A stretch of DNA of 49,049 nt from Pseudomonas sp. RIT-PI-q (GCF_001297125.1 NZ_LHPC01000024.1:1-49049); one strand, 5' to 3'; positions 7,068 to 18,399 are shown, counted from the first letter of the stretch. Made by a program: numbers and translations. Notes: generated by a model not told the origin, from the letters alone.

Positions 7068-10013
7068 ATGCCCAGCCCACTGCGCCCGGATCAACGGCAG
7101 TTGCCGCTGCACGTCCATATCAGTGTGATGTTCACCTTCCTGCTGTTGCTGACCGGGGTGGTGCTGGGGATTTTCAACTACGGACAAACCACGCAGATCA
7201 TTCTTTCCAGCAGTGAGAAGCTCTTCAACCGCATCGAGCAGGAAGTGCGCCTGGACCTGCACAACACCTATGAACCGATTCGTCACCTCTTAAGCCTGCT
7301 GGTGGAAAACCCGGCGGCCCAGGCACCGGACCTGGAACAACGCCTGGCCCTGCTCAAACCCTTCAGTCAGTCCCTCAAGGACAACCCCGATCTGGCATCG
7401 CTGTACCTGGGCTATGGCAACGGCGATTTCTTCATGGTTCGTCCGCTGCGCACCGCCGAGCTGAAAACCCTGCTCAAGGCCCCGCAGACGGCGGCCTATC
7501 AAGTGTGGAGCATTGAGCGAAACAGCAGCGGCCAGGACCATTCCCAGGGATTGTTTTTTGATCAGGACCTGGCTCTCATCAGTCGCCAGGACAATCCCGA
7601 CGAAACCTTCGATCCACGAACCCGCGCCTGGTTCTCCAGCGCCAGCCGCGACCGCGATCAGATCACCACCGAACCTTACCTCTTCTTTTCCACCCATCAC
7701 ATCGGCACCACCCTGGCCCGGCGCAGTGGCGACAACGTGGTCATGGGCGCCGACCTGACCCTGGCCGAACTTTCCGCGACCCTGGCCAAACATGTCGTCA
7801 CCCCCAGTACCGAAATCGTGCTGTTCGATGCCGAAGGCAATGCCATCGCTTATCCCGACAGCCGCAAACTGATCATCGACGATCAAACAGCGCATCTGGC
7901 CAAGGCGGCTGACCTGAGCCCCAGTCTCGGCGCATTGCTCAACCATCCCCCGGCAGGCAATCGCCTGGATGCGGCCGGTCGGCAATGGATCGTCGCCCGC
8001 AGCACCATGCAGGAGGGCGGCCCTCAAGGACTGCAACTGGCGCTGTTGGTGCCGGAAGATGAATTGCTCGTCGATGCCTATCGCATGCGCTGGCAAGGTG
8101 CGCTGATCACCTTGGCCACGCTGTTGTTGTGTCTGCCGTTGGGCTGGCTGACCTCCAGAATCCTGGTCAAACCCTTGCGCGCTCTGGTGCAGGAAGCCGA
8201 TGCGATTCGCAGCTTCAATTTCAATTTCCCGGCATCCCGTCGCTCTCTAGTGCTTGAGGTCGACCAATTGAGCCTCTCGATGCTGCGCATGAAGGACACC
8301 CTGGCGAGCTTTTTTCAGATCACCGACAGCCTGAGCGCCGAGACCCGCTTCGCTCCGTTGCTGGAAAGGGTGCTGTTTGAAACCGTGAAAATCGGTCAGG
8401 CGCAGGCGGGTCTGCTCTACCTGCGCGAAAGTGATGGCGATCTCATGGAGCCGCAGGGGCTGGTGATCAACGGCACGTCACAGGCATTGTCATCGTTCGA
8501 CATTCGGGCACACGAACTCCAGAGTCCACGCAGCCCCGCATGGCTGCAACAACTGGCGAATGCCGACAATGTAGTGGTCAATCTCGGTTTCGAACAGGCC
8601 GGGGATTTGCAGAGGGTCTTGCTTGCGCTGGAATCTCCCCGGGTTCACCTGATCGGTATCCGGTTGCACAACCGTCATAACGAAACCGTGGGCCTGCTGA
8701 TCCTGTTGTTGGCCGACAGCGGCCATGAGAGCGATCTGGAAAAACTACGGCCGGACCGCATCGCGTTTCTCCAGGCCGTCTCCGGCGCGGCTGCGGTGAG
8801 CATTGAAAGCCAGCGTCTGCAGGCCAAACAAAAACAGCTGCTGGATGCCTTCATTCAATTGCTCGCCGGTGCGATTGACGCCAAAAGCCCCTACACCGGC
8901 GGTCATTGCCAACGAGTACCGGCATTGACGCTGATGCTCGCCCAGGCTGCCGCTGCCAGCCAGGACCCGGCCTTCAGCGGCTATCAACCCACCGAAGACG
9001 AGTGGGAGGCGTTGCACATCGCCGCCTGGCTGCATGACTGCGGCAAGGTCACCACCCCGGAATACGTCGTCGACAAAGCAACGAAACTAGAAACCCTGAA
9101 CGACCGTATCCACGAAATCCGCACCCGTTTCGAAGTGCTCAAGCGCGATGCCTGGATCAACTACTGGCAAGCCATTGCCCTGGGCGGTGACGAGCAGCAC
9201 CTGGCCGAACAGCGCAATGCCACGTTGGCGGGGCTGGACGATGATTTTGCCTTCGTTGCCCGTTGCAATCTGGGTGGCGAGGCGATGGCCGAGTCCGACC
9301 TGCAACGCCTAAGCAGCCTGGCCCAACGCACCTGGACCCGGACGCTGGATGACCGGCTGGGCGTTTCCTGGGAAGAGAACCGACGCCAGGCCCGTACCCC
9401 GGCGCCGACCCTGCCAGTCAGCGAGCCGCTGCTGGCGGATAAACCCGAACACCTGTTCGAACGTGCCGAAGCCGAACGGATTCCCGAAGACAATCCCTGG
9501 GGTTTCAAGCTCGATGTGCCGCGCTACAAGTACAACCGGGGCGAGCTGTACAACCTGAGCATTGCCCGAGGCACCCTGACGCGGGAGGAGCGTTACATCA
9601 TCAATCACCACATGGTGCAGACGATCCGGATGCTCAGCCACCTGCCCTTCCCCGCCCATCTCAACAACGTCGCGGAAATCGCCGGCGGCCACCACGAAAA
9701 AATGGACGGCACCGGATATCCCAAACGGTTGAAGCGCGAAGAAATGAGCCTGCCGGCGCGGATGATGGCGATTGCCGATATTTTCGAAGCGCTGACCGCC
9801 GCCGATCGCCCCTACAAGAAAGCCAAGACGTTGAGCGAAGCGCTGGGGATCATGGCAACGATGTGCCGTGACGCCCACATCGATCCGCAATTGTTCGAGC
9901 TGTTCATCAATGCGCACATCTATCTGCAATACGCCAATCGATTTCTCGACCCACAACAGATTGACGCGGTGGACCCGACAAGCCTGCTGGTCAAGGCAGG
10001 CTTGAGGGCATGA
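7068..10013 (+). CDS. Membrane HD-GYP domain protein, probable c-di-GMP phosphodiesterase
   Basis: 981 residues from the ATG at 7068, chosen because GGAGAG lies 8 bases upstream; an in-frame GTG at 7041 would add nine residues. Layout: transmembrane helix (about 20-42), large periplasmic double-Cache-like sensor (about 50-335), second helix (about 340-362), HAMP, GAF-like domain (about 430-590), then an HD-GYP domain. The HD pair is H656-D657 in WLHDCGKVTTPE, and the signature HHEKMDGTGYP ends near 885, so the catalytic and GYP signatures are intact. About 225 residues separate them, roughly 150 more than in a compact HD-GYP domain. The family hydrolyses c-di-GMP to pGpG or GMP. It follows the hybrid kinase by 49 bases and is probably cotranscribed, supplying a c-di-GMP output for the locus. 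Confidence 0.88.
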   Translation: MPSPLRPDQRQLPLHVHISVMFTFLLLLTGVVLGIFNYGQTTQIILSSSEKLFNRIEQEVRLDLHNTYEPIRHLLSLLVENPAAQAPDLEQRLALLKPFSQSLKDNPDLASLYLGYGNGDFFMVRPLRTAELKTLLKAPQTAAYQVWSIERNSSGQDHSQGLFFDQDLALISRQDNPDETFDPRTRAWFSSASRDRDQITTEPYLFFSTHHIGTTLARRSGDNVVMGADLTLAELSATLAKHVVTPSTEIVLFDAEGNAIAYPDSRKLIIDDQTAHLAKAADLSPSLGALLNHPPAGNRLDAAGRQWIVARSTMQEGGPQGLQLALLVPEDELLVDAYRMRWQGALITLATLLLCLPLGWLTSRILVKPLRALVQEADAIRSFNFNFPASRRSLVLEVDQLSLSMLRMKDTLASFFQITDSLSAETRFAPLLERVLFETVKIGQAQAGLLYLRESDGDLMEPQGLVINGTSQALSSFDIRAHELQSPRSPAWLQQLANADNVVVNLGFEQAGDLQRVLLALESPRVHLIGIRLHNRHNETVGLLILLLADSGHESDLEKLRPDRIAFLQAVSGAAAVSIESQRLQAKQKQLLDAFIQLLAGAIDAKSPYTGGHCQRVPALTLMLAQAAAASQDPAFSGYQPTEDEWEALHIAAWLHDCGKVTTPEYVVDKATKLETLNDRIHEIRTRFEVLKRDAWINYWQAIALGGDEQHLAEQRNATLAGLDDDFAFVARCNLGGEAMAESDLQRLSSLAQRTWTRTLDDRLGVSWEENRRQARTPAPTLPVSEPLLADKPEHLFERAEAERIPEDNPWGFKLDVPRYKYNRGELYNLSIARGTLTREERYIINHHMVQTIRMLSHLPFPAHLNNVAEIAGGHHEKMDGTGYPKRLKREEMSLPARMMAIADIFEALTAADRPYKKAKTLSEALGIMATMCRDAHIDPQLFELFINAHIYLQYANRFLDPQQIDAVDPTSLLVKAGLRA

Positions 10014-10496
10014 TCAGCAGTCGGTCAGACGCAGGAAAATCGCGGCCAGTTGCTCGATGCCTGCCTGATCTTCTGCGGTAAAACGTGCCAGGCTCGGGCT
10101 GTCGAGGTCCAGCACACCGATCAATCGACCGTCCTTGACCAGTGGCACGACCAGTTCGCTGTTCGACGCGCTGTCGCAAGCGATATGCCCGGGGAACGCG
10201 TGCACGTCTTCGACGAGCTGGGTCTGCAAGCTCGCCGCCGCCGCTCCGCAGACACCGCGACCGAAGGGAATCCGCACGCAGGCGATCTGCCCCTGAAACG
10301 GGCCGAGCACCAGTTCTTCGTTGCGATTGAGGTAGAAACCGGCCCAGTTCAGGTCTTCGAGCTGGTTGTACAGAAACGCCGAAAACTGTGCGGCGTTGGC
10401 AATGAAATCCCGCTCGTCCGCCAGCAATGACTCCAACTGTGCCGACAGCATGCCGTAGCCTTCGAGGCCCTGGCCGCTCTGTTTTAAATCGATCAT
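10014..10496 (-). CDS. msrC: Free methionine-R-sulfoxide reductase (GAF-domain fRMsr)
   Basis: 160-residue single GAF domain that reduces free methionine-R-sulfoxide with thioredoxin in the cytoplasm. The three family cysteines are present at C73, C83 and C107; their spacing (10 and 24) equals that of C84, C94 and C118 in E. coli MsrC/YebR. The motifs NWAGFYL, GPFQG, GRGVCG and HIACDSASNSELVVP are typical. I chose the ATG at 10496 because the upstream extension is the coding end of the neighbouring ATPase gene; the two genes overlap by ATGA and form an operon. Its presence near gpx, msrB and ohr fits an oxidative-repair neighbourhood. Confidence 0.92.
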   Translation of the reverse strand: MIDLKQSGQGLEGYGMLSAQLESLLADERDFIANAAQFSAFLYNQLEDLNWAGFYLNRNEELVLGPFQGQIACVRIPFGRGVCGAAAASLQTQLVEDVHAFPGHIACDSASNSELVVPLVKDGRLIGVLDLDSPSLARFTAEDQAGIEQLAAIFLRLTDC

Positions 10497-11383
10497 GCCT
10501 TGTGCTCCAACAGCTTGAGCCCGACCCAATAGCGGGCAAATTGATACGCGCAACGTCCGTTGCGATTGCCCCGCCCCGTTGCCCAGCGCACCGCGAGGAT
10601 GTCCAGTTCCTCGTTACGCTGCCACTCAAGGCCCGCCTTGTCGGCCAGTTGACCGATCCAGTGTTCGACGACGTTGAGGAAGTGTTCCTGGGTAAACGGA
10701 TAGAACGACAGCCACAGGCCAAAACGATCCGACAGCGCGATCTTGTCTTCCACCGCCTCGCTGGGATGCAGTTCGCCGTCGACCCGTTTCCAGTTTTCGT
10801 TATCGCTTTCCTTTTCCGGCACCAGGTGGCGACGGTTGGACGTGGCGTACAGCAACACGTTATCCGGGGCCTGTTCGAGAGAACCGTCGAGCACGCTTTT
10901 AAGCACGCGATAATCGCCTTCGCCCGATTCGAACGACAGGTCGTCGCAAAACAGCACGAAACGCTGGGGCAACCTGGCAATCTGTTCGACCACGCGCGGC
11001 AAGTCTGCCAGGTGATCGCGTTCGATCTCGATCAGCCGCAGACCGTCCTCGGCGTGTTCGGACAGTAACGCGCGAACCAGCGACGACTTACCGGTGCCGC
11101 GCGAGCCCCAGAGCAGCGCGTGGTTGGCGGGCATGCCATCGAGGAACTGTTGGGTATTGCGCCCCAGTTGCTCCACTTGGCGGTCGACACCGATCAGGTC
11201 GGACAACCGCGTGTCGAGGCTGACTTGCAACGGCAGCAGAAAACCGCTGCGCCCTTCGCGTTGCCAGCGTGCGGCCAGGCAATGATTCCAGTCGATGGCT
11301 TGCCGAGGTGCGGGCAGCAGCGGTTCGATACGGGCCAGGACGGCATCGGCGCGTTCAAGAAAAGCATTTAATCGGGAATCCAC
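10493..11383 (-). CDS. DUF815 family AAA-type ATPase
   Basis: 296-residue P-loop ATPase of the DUF815 family. The Walker A motif GSRGTGKS lies at 93-100 and a Walker B-like segment at FVLFCDDLSFE. After it come sensor-like LLYATSNRRHLVPE and KIALSDRFGLWLSF, typical of this family. The start is GTG at 11383, preceded by GAGGAGAAGAC. It overlaps the downstream fRMsr gene by four bases. No transmembrane or DNA-binding segment is visible. The cellular function of DUF815 proteins is not established to my knowledge; they are probably cytoplasmic ATPases. Confidence 0.9.
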   Translation of the reverse strand: MDSRLNAFLERADAVLARIEPLLPAPRQAIDWNHCLAARWQREGRSGFLLPLQVSLDTRLSDLIGVDRQVEQLGRNTQQFLDGMPANHALLWGSRGTGKSSLVRALLSEHAEDGLRLIEIERDHLADLPRVVEQIARLPQRFVLFCDDLSFESGEGDYRVLKSVLDGSLEQAPDNVLLYATSNRRHLVPEKESDNENWKRVDGELHPSEAVEDKIALSDRFGLWLSFYPFTQEHFLNVVEHWIGQLADKAGLEWQRNEELDILAVRWATGRGNRNGRCAYQFARYWVGLKLLEHKA

Positions 11384-11506
11384 GTCTTCTCCTCGGGCAC
11401 GTTCACAGTGATGATGATGCTACAGCACCGAAACAAGCGATCAATGCCCTGTTCATCCCTTGATACAAGGACTCGCGAGAACATCGGTATCCATGCATGA
11501 TCGGCT

Positions 11507-13853
<2,347 letters not shown>

Positions 13854-13870
<17 letters not shown>

Positions 13871-14315
13871 TCTGCCCCAACAGGTGATCGAGGCCGTCGC
13901 GCAGATCGTTCAGGCGATCCAGATCAACCCCGCTGTCGCATAACAGGCGAGCCTTGAGCGGCCCGACCTGATCGCGCAGCGCCTTGCCGGTGGGCGACAA
14001 ACTCAAATGCACCTCACGCTCATCCCGAGCCGAACGCTGACGCTGGACCAGTTGCAGTTGCTCAAGACGCTTGAGCAGCGGCGTCAGCGTGCCGGAGTCC
14101 AGTGCCAGGCGTTCGCCCAACGCCTTGACCGTCGGCTGCTCCGGGGCGGTTTCCTGCCATTCCCACAACACCAGCATCGCCAGGTATTGCGGGTACGTCA
14201 GGCCGAGCTGATCGAGCATCGGCTTGTAGGCGCGGATCACCGCCCGGGAAGCGGCGTACAGCTTGAAGCAGAGCTGGCTGTCGAGCTTCAGGGAATCGAC
14301 TGACAACGTGTTCAT
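13854..14315 (-). CDS. ospR: MarR-family thiol peroxide sensor OspR
   Basis: 153-residue OhrR/MarR-type repressor. The sensing cysteine is C16 in [10 protein letters not shown] and the second is C126; the 110-residue spacing equals the C24/C134 pair reported for P. aeruginosa OspR. The winged helix is visible ([16 protein letters not shown], then the wing with [14 protein letters not shown]). The gene overlaps the gpx stop by ATGA, so gpx-ospR is one operon and OspR probably represses both; a candidate operator sits upstream of gpx. Its 3' end overlaps sagS by 17 bases. Oxidation of C16 should release DNA. Confidence 0.93.
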
Positions 14316-14797
14316 TTGAGCAGGGCTTCAATCTCGCGGCTCAGGTCCTGCGGCTTGGTCGCCGGCGCAAAGCGTTTGACCAACTGGCCGTCCTTGCCGA
14401 TCAGGAACTTGGTGAAGTTCCACTTGATGCCTTGGGAACCGAGCACACCCGGGGCGCGTTTCTTCAACTGAACGAACAGCGGATGGGCACCGGCGCCATT
14501 GACTTCGATCTTTTTGAACAGCGGGAAGCTGACGCCGAAATTCAACTCGCAGAATTCGGAAATCGCCCCTTCGTTGCCGGGCTCTTGCTTGCCGAACTGA
14601 TTGCAGGGAAAGCCGAGCACCACCAGACCTTGATCCTTGTAGGTCTGCCACAGCTCTTCGAGGCCTTTGTATTGTGGCGTGAAACCGCATTTGCTCGCGG
14701 TATTGACCACCAGCACGGCTTTGCCGGCGAAGTCCGCCAGGGTCTTTTGTTCACCTTTGATGGTGGTCACCGGGATGGTCAGCAGGTTGTCACTCAT
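14312..14797 (-). CDS. gpx: Glutathione peroxidase family thiol peroxidase
   Basis: 161 residues. The peroxidatic cysteine is C37 in NTASKCGFTPQY; FPCNQFG holds the conserved resolving-type cysteine and WNFTKFL the conserved Trp-Asn. This is the cysteine, non-selenium, form typical of bacteria, which usually takes electrons from thioredoxin rather than glutathione. It reduces hydrogen and organic peroxides in the cytoplasm. It is the first gene of the gpx-ospR operon, with four-base overlap. The promoter with an overlapping palindrome lies at 14830-14860. Confidence 0.95.
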   Translation of the reverse strand: MSDNLLTIPVTTIKGEQKTLADFAGKAVLVVNTASKCGFTPQYKGLEELWQTYKDQGLVVLGFPCNQFGKQEPGNEGAISEFCELNFGVSFPLFKKIEVNGAGAHPLFVQLKKRAPGVLGSQGIKWNFTKFLIGKDGQLVKRFAPATKPQDLSREIEALLK

Positions 14798-14829
14798 GAT
14801 CCGGACTCTAAATGAAGGAAGATGAGGTA

Positions 14830-14860
14830 AACATAGCGAGCAATTGAATTGTGTGCAATT
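14830..14860 (-). promoter_or_regulatory. gpx-ospR promoter with OspR operator over the -35
   Basis: On the minus strand: -35 TTGCAC (14858-14853), 17-base spacer, -10 TATGTT (14835-14830). The palindrome AATTG-N4-CAATT (14847-14860) covers the -35, where binding of a dimeric MarR-type repressor would exclude polymerase. Assignment to OspR is inference from gene position. Confidence 0.55.
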
Positions 14861-14892
14861 TAATAAATCGATCCCCGACGTATACCGCCAAC

Positions 14893-15108
14893 CGTAGGAG
14901 CTGGCTCGCCAGCGAAGGCGGCCTCAAGCCCTGCATCGAAACTGCTGACGCCTTCGCCGGCAAGCCGGCTCCTACAAGGGCTGTGGTGAGCCGGCCCAAT
15001 GCGCGGTTCCAGCCCCCCCCAACTGTAGGAGCTGGCTTGCCAGCGCAGGCGGCCTCAAGACTTGCCCCGAAAATGCCGACGCCTTCGCCGGCAAGCCGGC
15101 CCCTACAG
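14893..15108. repeat. Two tandem REP doublets
   Basis: Two divergent REP pairs, starting at about 14894 and 15025 (period about 131 bp), each with a GTAGGAGCTGGCT(C/T)GCCAGCG arm and a GCCTTCGCCGGCAAGCCGGC arm. With the gpx promoter this accounts for the 360-base gap between gpx and msrB. Confidence 0.85.
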
Positions 15109-15157
15109 GGGCTGTGGTGAACCGGTCCAATGCGTTGGGTCCGGTCAATTTCGCCGG

Positions 15158-15553
15158 TTATGCACGCGGCACCAGATCCAGGCACACCGAATTGATGCAG
15201 TAACGCAGACCGGTTGGCGGCGGGCCGTCCGGGAACACGTGCCCCAGGTGCGCGTCGCATTTGGCGCAGACCACTTCGGTGCGGATCATGCCGTGGCTGA
15301 CGTCACGGATCTCGACCATGGCGCTGTCGCCGATCGGCGCGTAGAAGCTCGGCCAGCCGCAGCCGGAGTCGAACTTGGTCTTGGAGTCGAACAACGGCTC
15401 GTTACAGCAGATGCAGTGGTAAACACCGTCGACTTTGCTGTCGTTGTATTTGCCGGAGAACGGCCGTTCGGTGCCCTTGAGGCGGCAAACGTTGTACTGC
15501 TCCGGATCGAGCATCGCCCGCCATTCTTCCAGGGTTTTTTCCAACTTTTCCAT
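15158..15553 (-). CDS. msrB: Peptide methionine-(R)-sulfoxide reductase MsrB
   Basis: 131-residue SelR-fold enzyme that reduces the R epimer of methionine sulfoxide in proteins. Two CxxC zinc motifs are visible (CICC and CAKC) and the catalytic cysteine lies in [11 protein letters not shown] near the C-terminus; GCGWPSF and [10 protein letters not shown] are diagnostic. I chose the ATG at 15553 because GAGG lies seven bases upstream; an in-frame GTG at 15559 would place the start within that ribosome site. A terminator-like hairpin lies in its leader. Confidence 0.95.
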   Translation of the reverse strand: MEKLEKTLEEWRAMLDPEQYNVCRLKGTERPFSGKYNDSKVDGVYHCICCNEPLFDSKTKFDSGCGWPSFYAPIGDSAMVEIRDVSHGMIRTEVVCAKCDAHLGHVFPDGPPPTGLRYCINSVCLDLVPRA

Positions 15554-15572
15554 TGTCACACCTCAGCAGCTG

Positions 15573-15608
15573 AAAAAGCCCGATCTGTACCTTTTCCACG
15601 GATCGGGC
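15573..15608 (-). terminator. Terminator-like hairpin in the msrB leader
   Basis: On the minus strand an 8-bp perfect stem GCCCGATC/GATCGGGC (15608-15601 with 15585-15578) is followed directly by five uridines (15577-15573). It ends about 8 bases before the msrB ribosome site. No minus-strand gene lies just upstream, so it would act on msrB's own transcript as an attenuator, or block antisense transcription out of alaA. Confidence 0.5.
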
Positions 15609-15779
15609 GGCACGTATGATTGCGCCTCGTCAAACGCCAGTCTGGCAGCCAGACCACGCGCATTCAAACGGATTTATGGGTGCTGCATCTCAAGGCGTCA
15701 GGCCTGTGTGAATACGCAGGATTCCCAGCCCGGTCGTTCATACGCCGCCTGGATCGTTCATTTTCGGGAACACATCGCC

Positions 15780-16991
15780 ATGCAGGTCAGCAAATCGAAC
15801 AAGCTCGCCAACGTCTGCTACGACATTCGCGGCCCAGTGCTCAAGCACGCCAAACGCCTGGAAGAGGAAGGTCATCGCATCCTCAAGCTGAACATCGGCA
15901 ACCCGGCGCCCTTTGGTTTCGAGGCGCCGGACGAAATCCTCCAGGACGTGATCCGCAACCTGCCGACCGCCCAGGGTTACAGCGACTCCAAGGGCTTGTT
16001 CAGCGCGCGCAAGGCCGTCATGCAGTATTACCAGCAAAAGCAGGTGGAAGGTGTCGGCATTGAAGACATCTACCTGGGCAACGGCGTTTCCGAACTGATC
16101 GTGATGTCGATGCAAGCCTTGCTCAACAACGGCGACGAAGTGCTGGTGCCGGCTCCGGACTACCCACTATGGACCGCCGCCGTGAGCCTGTCGGGCGGTA
16201 ACCCGGTGCATTACCTGTGCGACGAGCAGGCCAACTGGTGGCCGGACCTGGCCGACATCAAGGCCAAGATCACGCCGAACACCAAGGCGCTGGTGATCAT
16301 CAACCCGAACAACCCGACAGGCGCGGTGTATTCGAAAGAAGTCCTGCTGGGCATGCTCGAATTGGCCCGCCAGCACAACCTGGTGGTTTTTTCCGACGAG
16401 ATCTACGACAAGATTCTGTACGACGACGCCGTGCACATCTGCACCGCTTCGCTGGCGCCAGACCTGCTGTGCCTGACCTTCAACGGTCTGTCCAAATCTT
16501 ATCGCGTGGCCGGTTTCCGTTCCGGCTGGGTCGTCATTTCCGGCCCGAAACAGCACGCTCTGAGCTACATCGAAGGCATCGACATGCTGGCCAACATGCG
16601 CCTGTGTGCCAACGTGCCGAGCCAGCACGCGATCCAGACCGCACTCGGTGGCTATCAGAGCATCAATGACCTGGTGCTGCCGCAAGGTCGCTTGCTGGAA
16701 CAGCGCAACCGTACCTGGGAGCTACTCAACGACATTCCCGGCGTGAGCTGCGTCAAGCCGATGGGCGCGCTGTATGCGTTCCCGCGCATCGACCCGAAGG
16801 TCTGCCCGATCCACAACGACGAGAAGTTCGTGCTCGACCTGCTGCTCTCCGAGAAGCTGCTGGTGGTTCAAGGCACCGCCTTCAACTGGCCATGGCCGGA
16901 CCACTTCCGGGTCGTGACCCTGCCTCGCCTGGATGACCTGGACATGGCCATCGGACGTATTGGCAACTTCCTCAAGTCCTATCGCCAATAA
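15780..16991 (+). CDS. alaA: PLP-dependent aminotransferase AlaA (YfbQ type)
   Basis: 403-residue fold type I aminotransferase of the glutamate-pyruvate (alanine) class, making L-alanine from pyruvate and glutamate. Visible family features: KLNIGNPAPFGFEAP, the GYSDSKG loop, NPNNPTGAVY, FSDEIYDKILYD, and the PLP lysine in NGLSKSYRVAGFRSGW. I chose the ATG at 15780 (MQVSKSNKLANVCYDIRGPV); upstream in-frame sequence back to 15435 is antisense to msrB and not family-like. It stands between msrB (divergent) and htpX. I see no terminator between alaA and htpX. Confidence 0.92.
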   Translation: MQVSKSNKLANVCYDIRGPVLKHAKRLEEEGHRILKLNIGNPAPFGFEAPDEILQDVIRNLPTAQGYSDSKGLFSARKAVMQYYQQKQVEGVGIEDIYLGNGVSELIVMSMQALLNNGDEVLVPAPDYPLWTAAVSLSGGNPVHYLCDEQANWWPDLADIKAKITPNTKALVIINPNNPTGAVYSKEVLLGMLELARQHNLVVFSDEIYDKILYDDAVHICTASLAPDLLCLTFNGLSKSYRVAGFRSGWVVISGPKQHALSYIEGIDMLANMRLCANVPSQHAIQTALGGYQSINDLVLPQGRLLEQRNRTWELLNDIPGVSCVKPMGALYAFPRIDPKVCPIHNDEKFVLDLLLSEKLLVVQGTAFNWPWPDHFRVVTLPRLDDLDMAIGRIGNFLKSYRQ

Positions 16992-17234
16992 GTGGCCTGT
17001 CGCCGTGCGATGCTTGCGCAGGTCGCACGGTGATTGATTCTGCAACACATCTTTGCGCCCTGCCTGACCTCGCGACTTCAATCGCTGACTGATGACACTT
17101 TGCGTGCTCGCGTCCAACAACGACGGGGGTGGCGATGTGAATCAGCTGACAAGACACTTCCTGCATCGACGTCGGAAATGCCCTTCAAACAGCTAGACTA
17201 TTGCCGTAGGACACAGTTTGAAATAGTCACTCGG

Positions 17235-17263
17235 TTGAATAGCCCGGTGCAGCACCTTATATA
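17235..17263 (+). promoter_or_regulatory. Predicted sigma70-type promoter of htpX
   Basis: TTGAAT (17235-17240), a 17-base spacer and TATATA (17258-17263), placing transcription start about 40 bases before the htpX ATG, which has GAGGAGA upstream. The rest of the 317-base alaA-htpX gap shows no gene. Confidence 0.5.
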
Positions 17264-17308
17264 CCCCGCAGTACGCTACATCTTTAGCATGAGGAGATTT
17301 CTACAACC

Positions 17309-18196
17309 ATGATGCGCATCCTGCTGTTTTTGGCCACTAACCTGGCGGTCGTGCTGATTGCCAGCATCACCCTGAGCCTTTTCGGCTTCAACGGGTTCAT
17401 GGCGGCCAACGGGGTTGATCTCAACCTCAATCAGCTGCTGATTTTCTGTGCGGTCTTTGGTTTCGCCGGTTCCCTGTTCTCGCTGTTCATCTCCAAGTGG
17501 ATGGCGAAGATGAGCACCAGCACCCAAATCATCAGCCAGCCGCGCACTCGCCATGAACAATGGCTGCTGCAAACCGTTGAGCAACTGTCCCGCGAAGCCG
17601 GGATCAAGATGCCCGAAGTCGGGATTTTCCCGGCCTACGAGGCGAATGCGTTCGCCACCGGCTGGAACAAGAACGACGCACTGGTCGCGGTCAGCCAGGG
17701 CTTGCTCGAACGGTTCTCGCCGGATGAAGTGAAAGCCGTCCTGGCCCACGAAATCGGCCACGTGGCCAATGGCGACATGGTGACGCTGGCCTTGATCCAG
17801 GGCGTGGTGAACACCTTCGTGATGTTCTTCGCCCGGATCATCGGCAACTTTGTCGACAAGGTGATCTTCAAGAACGAAGAAGGCCAGGGCATTGCCTACT
17901 ACGTGGCGACCATCTTCGCCGAACTGGTCCTGGGTATCCTGGCCAGCTCCATCGTCATGTGGTTCTCGCGCAAACGCGAATTCCGCGCCGACGAAGCCGG
18001 TGCACGCCTGGCCGGCACCAGCGCGATGATTGGCGCCCTGCAACGCCTGCGTGCGGAACAAGGGCTGCCAGTGCACATGCCGGACACCCTGAACGCCTTT
18101 GGCATCAACGGTGGCATCAAACAAGGGTTCGCCCGCATGTTCATGAGCCACCCGCCGCTGGAAGAGCGTATTGACGCACTGCGTCGTCGGGGCTGA
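17309..18196 (+). CDS. htpX: Membrane zinc metalloprotease HtpX
   Basis: 295-residue M48B protease of the inner membrane, involved in quality control of membrane proteins together with FtsH. Two N-terminal transmembrane helices (about 5-28 and 40-62), the zinc motif HEIGH beginning at H147, two further hydrophobic segments (about 160-180 and 195-215), and the third zinc ligand in [12 protein letters not shown]. The length equals that of other Pseudomonas HtpX proteins. GAGGAGA precedes the start. A sigma70-like promoter is visible at 17235-17263, and a strong intrinsic terminator follows the gene. Confidence 0.96.
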   Translation: MMRILLFLATNLAVVLIASITLSLFGFNGFMAANGVDLNLNQLLIFCAVFGFAGSLFSLFISKWMAKMSTSTQIISQPRTRHEQWLLQTVEQLSREAGIKMPEVGIFPAYEANAFATGWNKNDALVAVSQGLLERFSPDEVKAVLAHEIGHVANGDMVTLALIQGVVNTFVMFFARIIGNFVDKVIFKNEEGQGIAYYVATIFAELVLGILASSIVMWFSRKREFRADEAGARLAGTSAMIGALQRLRAEQGLPVHMPDTLNAFGINGGIKQGFARMFMSHPPLEERIDALRRRG

Positions 18197-18216
18197 AAGG
18201 TTCCGCGCTAAAAGAA

Positions 18217-18245
18217 AAGGCCTGCAGCGATGCGGGCCTTTTTTT
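18217..18245 (+). terminator. Intrinsic terminator of htpX
   Basis: Ten-bp stem AAGGCCTGCA / TGCGGGCCTT with a GCGA tetraloop, followed by a T run. Confidence 0.9.
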
Positions 18246-18274
18246 GTCTGCTTGATTGCTATGGTGTTCTTCAG

Positions 18275-18378
18275 GGCCCCTTCGCGGGCAAGCCCGCTCC
18301 CACATAGGCCCTGTGCCGATCACAAAATTGTGATTCAACCCGGTTAACTGTGGGAGCGGGCTTGCCCGCGAAGGGGCC
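18275..18378. repeat. REPIN (inverted REP pair)
   Basis: Two perfect 30-bp inverted arms (18275-18304 and 18349-18378) containing CGCGGGCAAGCCCGC. The loop holds the smaller repeat ATCACAA-AA-TTGTGAT. It lies between the convergent 3' ends of htpX and tpm. Confidence 0.92.
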
Positions 18379-18399
18379 GGCACAACCACCACACATCTA

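Noticed and set aside
15435..15779. N-terminal extension of alaA
   Set aside because: Covers the antisense strand of msrB; conservation starts at the ATG at 15780.
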